In this document: positions 17,473-26,699 of the stretch, piece after piece | Numbering within the stretch: position 1 is the first letter of the stretch | How the letters are laid out: each line of letters opens with the position of its first letter | Assembly: GCF_048537545.1 (NCBI RefSeq) | Contig: NZ_CP183218.1 | Direction: 5' to 3' (one strand) | DNA from: Chania fonticola_B | GTDB taxonomy: Bacteria > Pseudomonadota > Gammaproteobacteria > Enterobacterales > Enterobacteriaceae | DNA length: 64,000 nt | Program-made: the position numbers and the translations under genes | The notes under the pieces: generated by a model | The model's input: the letters and a program-made list of their open reading frames with translations, nothing else | Told to the model about the DNA's origin: nothing | The model's database searches: none

Positions 17473-19173
17473 TCAGATAAAACCGGTTGGCGTATAAATA
17501 CTGACCCGATTGCGCCCGCTCTTCTTACAAAAATAGAGCGCTTCGTCGGCCTGTTTGATGGCTGGATGCAGTTGTGACAGGTCGCCTACGGCAGCGATAC
17601 CACAGCTGATGGTAAAGCGCACCCGTTTTCCGTTGAGCAACTCCAGGCACATTTGTTGGGTTTGTTCACGCAGCGCTTCCATCATGCTGCGGGCATTTTC
17701 CAGGGAACAGTGGCCGAGCAGCAGGGCAAACTCCTCACCGCCATAGCGGCAAAAGATATCGCTGGAACGGAAGGTGTTACTTAACGACTGGGCGAACATT
17801 ACCAGCACTCGGTCGCCGACATCGTGGCCATAGGTATCGTTAAGACGCTTGAAGTTATCGATATCGATGAGACAGAACGCCAGCGGATAGCTACTCTGCG
17901 CAAGCATCTCACACTCGAGGAAAAATTTGCGGCGGTTATAAATGTTGGTTAAGGGATCGAAGAATGACGAGACTTCCAGCTCTTTGATTAGCTGCTGCTT
18001 TTCGTTTTCCAGCGCGATCTTGCCCTGATTGTATTGTTTGAGCTGGGTGATGGCGTCACTGATGGCGATCTGCTCTTTGCTGTAAAACGCGTCGTTGTCA
18101 TCAATATTCATATCGCCTTGTGACAGGCGCAGAATATTTTTATGCGTTTTGGTCAGCCAGCGGGTGATGTTGGAACAGAAGATCATGGAAGGCAGCAGGA
18201 TGAACAGGGCAATCAGCCCACTCAGAGAAATCATGCCGTAGATGGCTGTCTGGCTATCATACATTTTGGCTTCGGAAGCGGCCATCTCCAGCTCAAAGCT
18301 ACGCTCGTAGAGCCTTTGGGAAAGTCTGTCCATCTCCTCGATATAGCTGGCGATCAGGTTGATGTCATAGACGGTATTATGGGTAATGGCTTGATATAAC
18401 CCGTCTGAAATGTTGCTGATCCGATGACTGGAGATATTTCGGAGTATCTCATCCACCAGCTCAGCAATCTGCGGATCGTTATAGGCTAGCTTTAAGAACG
18501 CCAAACGAGTACCGAGCGGGGTGAACACCCCGGTCAACTGGATGGCCTTCAGATAAGCATTCTTGCGTTCCTGGCTGCTGAGATTGACGTCGATAATCTG
18601 ATCGATCAGTTCGGTCAGCGACATATTCAGCCGGTTATTAAGGCGAACGGCCTCCAAAAATAGAAATGAGTCCGCATTGATCAGCCGAGTGTCGTAGGTA
18701 TAACGGTAGAAGGCTTTGGTGGTCTGGACGATATAATAGGCGCTGTTGATATTGAACAGATTGCTGTTGGCAGTATCGACTTGCGTGACCTGACGCGAAT
18801 CGTTATCCAGCAGCCTTTCCATCCAATCGAGCATGGAAAGTATGGCAATCTTTTGCCGAATGCCCAAGCGCAGAGCGAGGTCGGCGTCGACATTGGATTT
18901 AACAATCGCGATTTTTTCACGTGCCTGTTGATCGGCCTGTTGCCATTCAGCTTGGGTGACGGATTTATCCGCCAGACCTAATCGTTTTAACCGGTGTGCC
19001 AGCAGTGTAGCCTGAAAGGCCTCGGCCACCTCTTTGGTCCTGCTGATTTTGTACAGATTTTCCAAGCTTTGCTCATGGCTGGCACGGGCCTTTATCAGCC
19101 CATTGGCGATAAAAACCGCAAAGGACAGCATGATGGCAAAGGTGAAGAAATAGATCAGGTATTTTACTTTCAT
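17473..19173 (-). CDS. Membrane diguanylate cyclase (GGDEF domain)
   Basis: Probable inner-membrane enzyme making cyclic di-GMP from two GTP. The 566-residue protein has a membrane segment at about 5-27, a periplasmic helical sensor region to about 305, and a second membrane segment near 309-333. A coiled linker (about 360-400) leads to a C-terminal GGDEF domain. The active site is intact, YGGEEF at about 475-481. RSSD stands five residues before GGEEF, the position of the product-inhibition I-site. There is no EAL domain. No equivalent sits between pncB and pepN in E. coli as I remember it. The signal it senses is unknown. Confidence 0.85.
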   Translation of the reverse strand: MKVKYLIYFFTFAIMLSFAVFIANGLIKARASHEQSLENLYKISRTKEVAEAFQATLLAHRLKRLGLADKSVTQAEWQQADQQAREKIAIVKSNVDADLALRLGIRQKIAILSMLDWMERLLDNDSRQVTQVDTANSNLFNINSAYYIVQTTKAFYRYTYDTRLINADSFLFLEAVRLNNRLNMSLTELIDQIIDVNLSSQERKNAYLKAIQLTGVFTPLGTRLAFLKLAYNDPQIAELVDEILRNISSHRISNISDGLYQAITHNTVYDINLIASYIEEMDRLSQRLYERSFELEMAASEAKMYDSQTAIYGMISLSGLIALFILLPSMIFCSNITRWLTKTHKNILRLSQGDMNIDDNDAFYSKEQIAISDAITQLKQYNQGKIALENEKQQLIKELEVSSFFDPLTNIYNRRKFFLECEMLAQSSYPLAFCLIDIDNFKRLNDTYGHDVGDRVLVMFAQSLSNTFRSSDIFCRYGGEEFALLLGHCSLENARSMMEALREQTQQMCLELLNGKRVRFTISCGIAAVGDLSQLHPAIKQADEALYFCKKSGRNRVSIYTPTGFI

Positions 19174-19517
19174 GCCAATCTGTTTCTCCTACTGGTTCTT
19201 GGATGATTATATCATTGCTACCGCTGGTTTTCCTCCGCAATTCGGTTGCCAACGGGGACGGAACTGCGCCTGCTTAAGCATAAAATGCTGAGTTTGACGT
19301 TAAGCGAAGCGCCAGGGTAGCTGGAGCATAGCAAACAACAGCGAATGTCTGCGTGAGTCGTGTGATTTCTTGGTGCGATTTGCTGCCATTTCTGGGTTTT
19401 TTTTATAGCTGTGATACAGTTTATTCATAATCGGGCCATTGAGGTACCGCGTCGTCCTGCACGGCGGTGCGCTTCGAGTCCGGGATCTGTAACTCACTGA
19501 GACGTCAAAGGGTTTTT
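19174..19517. promoter_or_regulatory. Divergent intergenic region: diguanylate cyclase and pepN promoters
   Basis: This 344-base gap holds no gene. On the minus strand a perfect -10 TATAAT (complement 19206-19211) lies about 33 bases before the cyclase start, with no good -35. On the plus strand CATAAT (19426-19431) with TTATAG 17 bases upstream is a weak candidate for pepN. The stretch 19440-19500 is GC-rich and unexplained. Confidence 0.4.
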
Positions 19518-22133
19518 ATGACACAACAGCCACAGGCGAAGTATCGCCACGATTATCGCGCCCCAGATTATACCATCACCGATATCGACCTGGGTTTTGA
19601 ACTGGATGCAGACACCACGCGCGTTACCGCCGTCAGCCAGATCAAACGGCAGGGTGCCGCCGGTGCCCCATTAACGTTGAATGGCGAAGACCTGACTCTG
19701 GTGAGTATTCAAGTTGATGGGCAGCCGTGGAGCGCCTATCGCCAGCAGGAAAACCAACTGGTGATTGAACAACTGCCGGCTCAGTTTACCCTGACGATCG
19801 TCAACGACATCCATCCGGCGAAAAATAGCGCGTTGGAAGGGCTATACCTGTCTGGTGAAGCGCTGTGCACCCAATGCGAGGCCGAAGGCTTCCGCCATAT
19901 CACCTTCTATCTGGATCGCCCAGACGTGCTGACCCGTTTTACTACCCGCATCGTCGCCGATAAAGCACGTTATCCGTTCCTGCTGTCGAACGGCAACCGG
20001 GTGGCTGAAGGTGACCTGGCAGACGGCCGTCACTGGGTGCAATGGCAGGATCCGTTCCCGAAACCTAGCTATCTGTTTGCGCTGGTGGCGGGGGATTTCG
20101 ACGTGTTGCGCGATAGCTTCACCACCCGTTCTGGTCGTAAGGTGGCCTTGGAGCTGTTTGTCGATCGTGGCAACCTGGATCGTGCCGATTGGGCCATGAC
20201 CTCGCTGAAAAATTCGATGAAGTGGGATGAAACCCGCTTTGGCCTGGAATACGATCTGGATATCTACATGATCGTCGCCGTGGATTTCTTCAACATGGGG
20301 GCGATGGAGAACAAAGGGTTAAATATCTTTAACTCGAAGTATGTGTTGGCCAAGGCAGAAACCGCTACCGACAAGGATTACCTGAATATTGAAGCGGTGA
20401 TCGGCCACGAATATTTCCATAACTGGACCGGCAACCGCGTGACCTGCCGCGACTGGTTCCAGCTTAGCCTGAAAGAAGGGCTGACCGTGTTCCGCGATCA
20501 GGAGTTCAGCTCCGACCTGGGTTCCCGTTCAGTCAACCGCATCGATAACGTGCGGGTTATGCGTGGGGCGCAGTTTGCCGAAGACGCCAGCCCGATGGCG
20601 CACGCGATCCGGCCGGATAAAGTGATCGAGATGAACAACTTCTACACCTTGACGGTGTATGAGAAAGGATCCGAAGTGATCCGCATGCTGCACACGCTGC
20701 TGGGGGAACAACAGTTCCAGGCGGGGATGCAGCTCTATTTCGAACGCCACGACGGCAGTGCGGCCACCTGCGATGATTTTGTGCAGGCAATGGAAGACGC
20801 TTCCAATGTCGATCTGTCGCTGTTCCGCCGCTGGTATAGCCAGTCTGGCACGCCGCTGCTGACGGTGCGTGATGACTATAGCGCCGAGGATCAGCAATAC
20901 CGCTTGCACGTCAGCCAGAAAACCGCGCCGACGGCCGATCAGCCAGAAAAACTGCCGTTGCATATTCCGCTGGATATTGAGCTTTACGACAGCGAGGGCA
21001 ACGTTATTGCCTTGCAGAAAGACGGTTCCCCGGTCAATAACGTGTTGAACGTCACCGCCGCCGAACAGACTTTTGTGTTTGATGGCGTCGCGCATAAGCC
21101 GGTTCCTTCGCTGCTGCGTGAGTTCTCGGCACCGGTCAAGCTGGATTATCCGTACAGCGATCAGCAACTGACGTTCCTGATGCAGCATGCGCGTAATGAG
21201 TTTTCCCGCTGGGATGCCGCCCAGAGCCTGCTGGCCATTTACATCAAGCTGAACGTGGCCAAATATCAGCAGAAACAGCCGTTGTCGCTGCCGCTGCACG
21301 TGGCAGATGCCTTCCGGGCGGTGCTGCTGGATGAGAAGCTGGATCCGGCCCTGGCCGCGCAGATCCTTACGCTGCCATCGGAAAACGAAATTGCCGAGCT
21401 GTTCGCCATCATCGATCCGCAAGCCATCTCTGCGGTGCATGAAGCGATCACCCGTTGCCTGGCTAAAGAGCTGGCCGATGAGTGGCTGGCGGTGTATCAC
21501 GCTAACAAAACTGAAGGGTACAGGGTTGAGCACGGCGATATTGCCAAGCGTTCGCTGCGTAACATTTGTCTGCACTATCTGGCTTTCGGCGATGTAGAGC
21601 AGGCTGACAAACTGGTGGTGCAACAGTTCCAGCAGGCCGACAACATGACCGATTCGCTGGCGGCACTGGCTGCGGCGATGGGGGCACAGTTGCCTTGCCG
21701 TGATGCCTTGATGGCCGAGTTTGATGAGCGCTGGCATCACGATGGTCTGGTGATGGACAAGTGGTTCATCCTGCAGGCCACCAGCCCGGCGGCAGACGTA
21801 CTCGGTAAGGTACGTTCGCTGTTGCAACACCGTTCATTCAGCCTGAGTAATCCAAACCGCACCCGCTCGTTGATTGGTGGGTTCGCTTCGGCTAACCCGG
21901 CGGCGTTCCATGCGGCAGACGGCAGCGGCTATCAGTTCCTGGTGGAGATCCTCAGCGATCTGAACAAGCGTAACCCACAGGTTGCTGCGCGGCTGATTGA
22001 ACCACTGATCCGCCTGAAGCGTTACGATGCCTCTCGTCAGGCGTTGATGCGTCAGGCTCTGGAGCAGTTGAAAGGGCTGGAGAACCTGTCTGGCGATCTG
22101 TTTGAGAAGATCACCAAGGCGTTAGACGCGTAA
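19518..22133 (+). CDS. pepN: Aminopeptidase N (M1 zinc metallopeptidase)
   Basis: Broad-specificity cytosolic aminopeptidase that completes protein turnover. From MTQQPQAKYRHDY it has 871 residues (E. coli 870). The upstream start at 19467 would add 17 unconserved residues, so 19518 is preferred. The exopeptidase motif GAMEN lies near 261-265. The zinc motif HEYFHNW starts at His297, giving His297, Glu298 and His301, with the third ligand Glu at about 320 (LKEGLTVFRD). The long C-terminal helical domain is complete. The start is preceded by only a weak AAGGG-type ribosome site. Confidence 0.97.
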   Translation: MTQQPQAKYRHDYRAPDYTITDIDLGFELDADTTRVTAVSQIKRQGAAGAPLTLNGEDLTLVSIQVDGQPWSAYRQQENQLVIEQLPAQFTLTIVNDIHPAKNSALEGLYLSGEALCTQCEAEGFRHITFYLDRPDVLTRFTTRIVADKARYPFLLSNGNRVAEGDLADGRHWVQWQDPFPKPSYLFALVAGDFDVLRDSFTTRSGRKVALELFVDRGNLDRADWAMTSLKNSMKWDETRFGLEYDLDIYMIVAVDFFNMGAMENKGLNIFNSKYVLAKAETATDKDYLNIEAVIGHEYFHNWTGNRVTCRDWFQLSLKEGLTVFRDQEFSSDLGSRSVNRIDNVRVMRGAQFAEDASPMAHAIRPDKVIEMNNFYTLTVYEKGSEVIRMLHTLLGEQQFQAGMQLYFERHDGSAATCDDFVQAMEDASNVDLSLFRRWYSQSGTPLLTVRDDYSAEDQQYRLHVSQKTAPTADQPEKLPLHIPLDIELYDSEGNVIALQKDGSPVNNVLNVTAAEQTFVFDGVAHKPVPSLLREFSAPVKLDYPYSDQQLTFLMQHARNEFSRWDAAQSLLAIYIKLNVAKYQQKQPLSLPLHVADAFRAVLLDEKLDPALAAQILTLPSENEIAELFAIIDPQAISAVHEAITRCLAKELADEWLAVYHANKTEGYRVEHGDIAKRSLRNICLHYLAFGDVEQADKLVVQQFQQADNMTDSLAALAAAMGAQLPCRDALMAEFDERWHHDGLVMDKWFILQATSPAADVLGKVRSLLQHRSFSLSNPNRTRSLIGGFASANPAAFHAADGSGYQFLVEILSDLNKRNPQVAARLIEPLIRLKRYDASRQALMRQALEQLKGLENLSGDLFEKITKALDA

Positions 22134-22139
22134 AAGCAA

Positions 22140-22161
22140 GGGGGCGGCATTTGCCGTCCCC
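22140..22161. terminator. Hairpin between convergent pepN and ssuB
   Basis: GGGGGCGGCA pairs with TGCCGTCCCC (10 bp, one G-T wobble, two-base loop), six bases after the pepN stop. The following CTGATTAATTT is only moderately T-rich, so efficiency is uncertain. Confidence 0.6.
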
Positions 22162-22164
22162 TGA

Positions 22165-22938
22165 TTAATTTGCCACCCGGCGGGAAGTCCCAACGGTTTG
22201 CGGTGGCGCCAACACTCTTGCCAACACTTCTGCTTCCAACTCTGCCAGCTTTACCGAACCTTTTCGGCGCGGCCGTGGCAAATCAATAGTCAGATCCAGC
22301 CCGATACGTCCTTCTTCGATTAACAGCACCCGATCGGCCAGTGCGATCGCCTCGCTAACGTCATGCGTGACCAGCAGTACGGTGAAGCCATGCTGTTGCC
22401 AAAGCGTTTCGATCAGCCCCTGCATTTCAATACGCGTTAACGCATCCAGTGCCCCCAAGGGTTCATCCAACAGCAACAAACGTGGGCGATGGATCAACGC
22501 ACGGGCCAGGGCGACACGCTGTTTCTGCCCGCCAGACAGCGCGGCTGGCCATTCATTGGCACGGTCGGCCAGCCCAACGGTGGTTAACGCCTGCAATGCA
22601 GCATCACGCCAGTTGCCGCTCAGGCCAAGCCCCACGTTGTCGATCACCTTTTTCCATGGCAGCAGGCGAGCATCCTGAAACATCAGACGCGTATCGTCTT
22701 TGGCGTGGCTGAGTGGGGCATTACCGCTCACCAGGGTCCCACTGTTGGCCGTTTCCAGCCCTGCGAGCAGGCGTAATAAGGTGCTTTTACCACAGCCGCT
22801 GCGGCCAACCACGGCCACAAACTGGCCCGCGGTGATGCGGAGTTGCAAATCGTCCAACACGGTGCGGTTGCCATAACGCTTGGCGATGCCTTCCAGCGTA
22901 ATGGGGGTGCCTTGCGGAATACGAGTCGGGGCCGTCAT
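22165..22938 (-). CDS. ssuB: Aliphatic sulfonate ABC transporter ATP-binding protein SsuB
   Basis: ATPase of the alkanesulfonate importer SsuABC, used to obtain sulfur when sulfate and cysteine are scarce. The protein is 257 residues. Walker A GRSGCGKST is at about 45-53, the signature LSGGQKQRVALARAL near 139-153, Walker B LLLLDEPLGALD near 158-169, and the switch histidine lies in VTHDVSEA. It is the last gene of ssuEADCB; its ATG overlaps the ssuC stop by one base (TAATG). The C-terminal tail (PRRKGSVKLAELE) is typical of the nitrate/sulfonate/taurine ATPase group. Confidence 0.96.
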   Translation of the reverse strand: MTAPTRIPQGTPITLEGIAKRYGNRTVLDDLQLRITAGQFVAVVGRSGCGKSTLLRLLAGLETANSGTLVSGNAPLSHAKDDTRLMFQDARLLPWKKVIDNVGLGLSGNWRDAALQALTTVGLADRANEWPAALSGGQKQRVALARALIHRPRLLLLDEPLGALDALTRIEMQGLIETLWQQHGFTVLLVTHDVSEAIALADRVLLIEEGRIGLDLTIDLPRPRRKGSVKLAELEAEVLARVLAPPQTVGTSRRVAN

Positions 22939-23729
22939 TATGCTTCTCCTGATTTCAGTTGATAGGCCGGGTGCCAGCGTAACCAGACACGTTCGAGCAG
23001 TTGTGCGCAGGCATCGGCCAGTTTGCCGAGCAGGGCATACAGAATAATGGCGACCACCACTACATCGGTCTGTAGAAATTCACGGGCGTTCATTGCCAGA
23101 TAACCGATGCAAGAGTTGGCGGAGATGGTTTCGGCGACGATCAGCGTTAACCACATAAACCCGAGCGCAAAACGCACGCCGACCATGATCGAAGGCAACG
23201 CGCCGGGTAACACCACCTGCGTAAACAGGCTAAAGCCGCTCAGGCCGTAGCTGCGCGCCATTTCCAGCAGGCCACGGTCGATATTCTTGATGCCGTGATA
23301 GGTGTTCAGATAGATCGGGAATAGCGTACCCAGCGCCACCAGAAAGATTTTGGCGGACTCGTCGATGCCGAACCACAAGATCACCAGCGGGATTAGCGCC
23401 AGATGCGGCACGTTACGGATCATCTGTACCGAGCTGTCGAGCAAACGCTCTCCCCAACGGGACAGGCCGGTAATGAACCCTAGTACCAAGCCAATGCTGC
23501 CACCGATACTGAAGCCAATCAGCGCACGCCAACTGCTGATGGTCAGGTGTTGCCACAGCTCGCCACTCTTGGTTAAGGCCCAAAAGGCTGCCACCACGGC
23601 ACTCGGCGCGGGCAAGATACGGTTAGACAACCAACCCGCCTCAACGGCGGTCTGCCAGCCAATCACCAGCGCTACCGGCAAAGCCCAGGGGGCTAGCCGG
23701 TGCAGAATTTGTTGTGCACCGATCGCCAT
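22938..23729 (-). CDS. ssuC: Aliphatic sulfonate ABC transporter permease SsuC
   Basis: Inner-membrane channel subunit of the alkanesulfonate importer. I use the ATG at 23729 (MAIGAQQILHRL), seven bases after GAGGAG. A GTG three bases earlier (23732) is a poorer choice because of its spacing. The 263-residue protein has about six membrane spans and the BPD_transp_1 domain with the cytoplasmic coupling loop EMARSYGLSGFSLF. Similarity to E. coli SsuC is very high in the segment FGIDESAKIFLVALGTLFP. It is translated between ssuD and ssuB. Confidence 0.95.
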   Translation of the reverse strand: MAIGAQQILHRLAPWALPVALVIGWQTAVEAGWLSNRILPAPSAVVAAFWALTKSGELWQHLTISSWRALIGFSIGGSIGLVLGFITGLSRWGERLLDSSVQMIRNVPHLALIPLVILWFGIDESAKIFLVALGTLFPIYLNTYHGIKNIDRGLLEMARSYGLSGFSLFTQVVLPGALPSIMVGVRFALGFMWLTLIVAETISANSCIGYLAMNAREFLQTDVVVVAIILYALLGKLADACAQLLERVWLRWHPAYQLKSGEA

Positions 23730-23740
23730 CACTGTTCTCC

Positions 23741-24889
23741 TCAGCTTTGTGACACTTTTTGTGGGATATAGATATTGGCGACCGCTTCGCCCTGTGGCTT
23801 GATCGCACGCAACTGGGTCGGTTGTTCGCTGGTCGCCAGATCGAGATGTGGGAACAGCAGTTCACCTACGCGATAGGCCTCTTCCAGATGCGGGTAACCG
23901 GAAAGAATAAAGGTGTCGATGCCCAGATCGGCATATTCCTGAATGCGCTCAGCGACCGTCGGACCATCGCCCACCAACGCAGTGCCCGCACCGCCACGCA
24001 CCAATCCGACACCGGCCCACAGGTTAGGGCTGATTTCCAGATTGTCTTTCTTGCCACCGTGTAAGGCCGCCATACGCTGTTGGCCAACGGAGTCGAAGCG
24101 GGCAAAAGCTTTCTGTGCATCCGCAATGGTTTGATCATCGAGGTTGGCGATCAAACGGTCGGCCGCCTGCCAGGCTTCTGCGGTGGTTTCGCGCACGATA
24201 ACGTGCAGGCGAATACCGAAGCGGACTTTGCGCCCCAGGGCCGCTGCTTTGGCTCGTACTTCCTCTATTTTTTCTTTCACCTGGGCAGGGGGTTCTCCCC
24301 AGGTCAGATACAGCTCGACCTGCTCGGCTGCCAGATCCTGTGCCGCCTCAGAGGAGCCGCCAAAATACAGCGGTGGGCGAGGTTGCTGCACCGGCGGGAA
24401 CAACAGCTTGGCACCTTTTACCTGAAGATGCTTACCGGCGAAATCGACAGTTTCACCTTCCAGCACTTTGCGCCATACGTGGGTAAACTCGGCGGAGGCT
24501 TCATAGCGTTCGGTGTGGTTAAGGTGCAAACCTTCCGCTGCCAGCTCTTCCGGATCGCCACCGGTCACCAGATTGAACAGAGCGCGGCCGTTGGAAAGCC
24601 GATCCAGCGTGGCGGCCTGCCTGGCTGCCAAGGTCGGGGAGATGATGCCGGGGCGCAGGGCCACCAGGAATTTCAGCCGCTGCGTGACCGGAATTAATGA
24701 AGCGGCAACCAGCCAAGAGTCTTCGCAAGAGCGCCCTGTTGGGATCAGCACACCGCCGAAACCAAGCCGGTCAGCGGCCTGGGCGATCTGCTGAAGATAA
24801 CCGTAATCGACCGCCCGTGCCCCTTCTGAACTCCCCAGATAGTGGCCATCGCCGTGAGTCGGTAAAAACCAGAATACGTTAATGCTCAT
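23741..24889 (-). CDS. ssuD: FMNH2-dependent alkanesulfonate monooxygenase SsuD
   Basis: Bacterial-luciferase-like flavin monooxygenase that cleaves C2-C10 alkanesulfonates to aldehyde and sulfite, using FMNH2 supplied by SsuE. The 382-residue protein (E. coli 381) begins MSINVFWFLPTHGDGHYLG, here quoted for its family-typical opening. It contains the catalytic-site pieces GRSCEDSW and LVTGGDPEEL and the flexible loop RGGAGTALVGDGPTVAERI, residues of which close over the substrate. It sits between ssuA and ssuC as in E. coli. Confidence 0.96.
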   Translation of the reverse strand: MSINVFWFLPTHGDGHYLGSSEGARAVDYGYLQQIAQAADRLGFGGVLIPTGRSCEDSWLVAASLIPVTQRLKFLVALRPGIISPTLAARQAATLDRLSNGRALFNLVTGGDPEELAAEGLHLNHTERYEASAEFTHVWRKVLEGETVDFAGKHLQVKGAKLLFPPVQQPRPPLYFGGSSEAAQDLAAEQVELYLTWGEPPAQVKEKIEEVRAKAAALGRKVRFGIRLHVIVRETTAEAWQAADRLIANLDDQTIADAQKAFARFDSVGQQRMAALHGGKKDNLEISPNLWAGVGLVRGGAGTALVGDGPTVAERIQEYADLGIDTFILSGYPHLEEAYRVGELLFPHLDLATSEQPTQLRAIKPQGEAVANIYIPQKVSQS

Positions 24890-24904
24890 AGAGTTCTCTC
24901 CTGA

Positions 24905-25870
24905 TTATTGTGCGGCTGGATGCCAGACGCGTTGAGAAATATCGACCTGCACCGGAACCAACCGGTTGGCGAAAAAGAGATCGGCGGTTTTTTGCTGGGC
25001 AGCAATGGTCGCGTCCCCTAAGGGTTTGATGGCCGTTGGCGGGCGATGATCCAGATAGCTGGCAATCACCGCCTCCGGTAAGCCCATCGCCTTGGCCAGC
25101 AAGGTAATGCTCTGCGCCCGATCGCTATGCGTCAGCGCATCGGCCTGGGTCAGCACCGCCAGCACCTGCTGGATGAACGGGCCGTTGGCTTCGGTATAAG
25201 GGCGAGCGGCCAGGTAGAAGGAGCCGGTCTGGTTCAGTTCGCTGCCATCGGTCAATACCCGCACTCCGCCTTGCAGCAACGCGGCAGAATAGTAGGGATC
25301 CCAGATCACCCAGGCATCGACGTTGCCCTGTTGGAAGGCCGCTCTGGCATCGGCGGGCGTCAGATAAACCGGTTGGATATCGGTAAACCTCAGGCCGTCC
25401 CTTTGCAGTGCCTGCAGTAGCAGGTTGTGTGAACTGGAGCCTTTCTGGAAGGCCACTTTATGGCCTTTCAACTCGGCGACGCTGTGGATCGGGCTATTTT
25501 CCGGCACCAGGATCACTTCCGCCTTGGGTTTCGGCGGCTCTACGCCGACGTACAGCAGGTCGGCACCGGCCGCTTGGGCAAAGATTGGAGGGATATCGCC
25601 GGTGCTGCCCAGATCGATGCTGCCGACGTTCAGCGCCTCGAGCATCTGCGGGCCCGCCGGGAATTCGATCCAACTGATGTTGGTGGCAGGAAAGCGTTGT
25701 TCCAGCAACTGGTGGGTTTTGGCCAACACCAGACTCACCGAGCCTTTTTGATAGCCAATACGAAACTGAGCAGGCGCGTTATCTTGTGCGACGGCGGTAT
25801 TGGTCAGCGCCAGCGCCATGATGGCGGCCAGCGCACCGGTGTTAAGCCAACGGCGGAAAGAGAGGGGCAT
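24905..25870 (-). CDS. ssuA: Aliphatic sulfonate-binding periplasmic protein SsuA
   Basis: Periplasmic solute-binding protein of the sulfonate importer. The 321-residue precursor has a signal peptide (charged LSFRRWLNTG, hydrophobic AAIMALALTNTAVA, cleavage after AVA or AQ). The mature part is an NMT1/THI5-like type II binding fold: FRIGYQKGSVSLVLAKTH near the start, STGDIPPIFAQAAGADLLYVG near 95-115 and VDAWVIWDPYYSAALL near 190-205, each typical of SsuA and TauA relatives. Operon position argues for SsuA rather than TauA. The gap to ssuE is 18 bases. Confidence 0.95.
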   Translation of the reverse strand: MPLSFRRWLNTGALAAIMALALTNTAVAQDNAPAQFRIGYQKGSVSLVLAKTHQLLEQRFPATNISWIEFPAGPQMLEALNVGSIDLGSTGDIPPIFAQAAGADLLYVGVEPPKPKAEVILVPENSPIHSVAELKGHKVAFQKGSSSHNLLLQALQRDGLRFTDIQPVYLTPADARAAFQQGNVDAWVIWDPYYSAALLQGGVRVLTDGSELNQTGSFYLAARPYTEANGPFIQQVLAVLTQADALTHSDRAQSITLLAKAMGLPEAVIASYLDHRPPTAIKPLGDATIAAQQKTADLFFANRLVPVQVDISQRVWHPAAQ

Positions 25871-25888
25871 GATGATTTCCTTAGGCGG

Positions 25889-26467
25889 TTAGGCAGTTTG
25901 CCGGGTTAACAGAGAGGCGGCGGTGTTTGGCACCGGCGGTTTACGGCGGTTGAGCGCCAGATAAAAACTGTCCAACGCTTCGTGCAGGCGTGCGGCCACC
26001 CCATCGGACAGCTGGGCCTGTTCACCGTTAAGTACTATCTGGCCGTCATCGGCAAACACGCCGTGCAGCACTTCCTGGGCTTTCAGCGCCGTCAACACTG
26101 GCTTCAACGCATAGTCCACCGCCAGCATGTGGCCGATGGAGCCGCCGGTGGCCAGCGGCAAAACCACTTTGTGTTCCAGCGCGCGTTCAGGAAGCAGATC
26201 GAGTAAGGTTTTCAGCGCGCCAGAAAACGATGCCTTATAAACCGGCGTGGCGATCAAGAGGCCATCCGCAGCGGCAAGTTGCGCGGCGAAGGCTTTAATA
26301 TCAGGGCTGTTAAAATTGGCGCGCAGCAGGTCTTCCGCCTGAAAATCGTGCAGGGTATAGGGGATCACTTCCACCTGCTGCTGTTGTAGCCAGCGTTGGC
26401 TCAGTTGTAACAGCGCCGCCGAGCGTGAGGGGAGCCTTGGGCTGCCAGCTAGAGATAAAACGCGCAT
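25889..26467 (-). CDS. ssuE: NADPH-dependent FMN reductase SsuE
   Basis: Flavodoxin-fold reductase that supplies FMNH2 to SsuD; first gene of ssuEADCB. I choose the ATG at 26467 (MRVLSLAGSPR) because AAGGAG lies five bases upstream. A GTG six bases earlier (26473) would sit inside the ribosome site. The 192-residue protein carries the FMN phosphate loop GSPRLPSRS (about 8-16), the catalytic-dimer segment TPVYKASFSGALKTLLD and the strictly conserved PLATGGSIGHMLAVDYAL region. The operon is presumably under Cbl/CysB control, as in E. coli; I could not pin a site. Confidence 0.95.
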   Translation of the reverse strand: MRVLSLAGSPRLPSRSAALLQLSQRWLQQQQVEVIPYTLHDFQAEDLLRANFNSPDIKAFAAQLAAADGLLIATPVYKASFSGALKTLLDLLPERALEHKVVLPLATGGSIGHMLAVDYALKPVLTALKAQEVLHGVFADDGQIVLNGEQAQLSDGVAARLHEALDSFYLALNRRKPPVPNTAASLLTRQTA

Positions 26468-26615
26468 CGCCACTCCTTATATCAAAAAGTTATCAATGTT
26501 AAATTAATGTTCGTAAAGTGTTTTAAAGCTAACAGCAAAAGGGGGTGATTTTTAAATCTCATTTTTTGATTTTGATATGCGTAAAGGGGGAAAAGCGGGG
26601 AAGTAGTGCCATACA

Positions 26616-26631
26616 AGGGAAACGATTGCGC
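26616..26631 (+). promoter_or_regulatory. PurR operator-like box of pyrD
   Basis: AGGGAAACGATTGCGC matches 10 of the 12 fixed positions of the PurR 16-mer ANGCAANCGNTTNCNT. E. coli pyrD is a PurR target, so purine repression is likely. It lies about 50 bases upstream of the -10. Confidence 0.6.
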
Positions 26632-26659
26632 TAAACGCGCTTTTTTTGCCTTTAATCAA

Positions 26660-26699
26660 TTCCAATTGGCGAGGGGATACCGGATAATACGCCCCCGGT
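26660..26699 (+). promoter_or_regulatory. pyrD promoter -10 and C-run start region
   Basis: GATAAT at 26683-26688 is a good -10, and TTCCAA at 26660-26665 is a weak -35 with a 17-base gap. The expected start point falls in the CCCCCGG run at 26692-26698. In E. coli pyrC and pyrD such a pyrimidine run allows nucleotide-dependent start switching. Confidence 0.6.

Noticed and set aside
19440..19500. tRNA-like fragment with TTCGAGTCC ahead of pepN
   Set aside because: The T-loop-like string has no matching stem or acceptor, so it is a chance likeness.
20529..21830. 433-codon open frame on the minus strand inside pepN
   Set aside because: It lies antisense to the conserved catalytic region of pepN, has no recognisable domain and follows the codon bias of the opposite strand.
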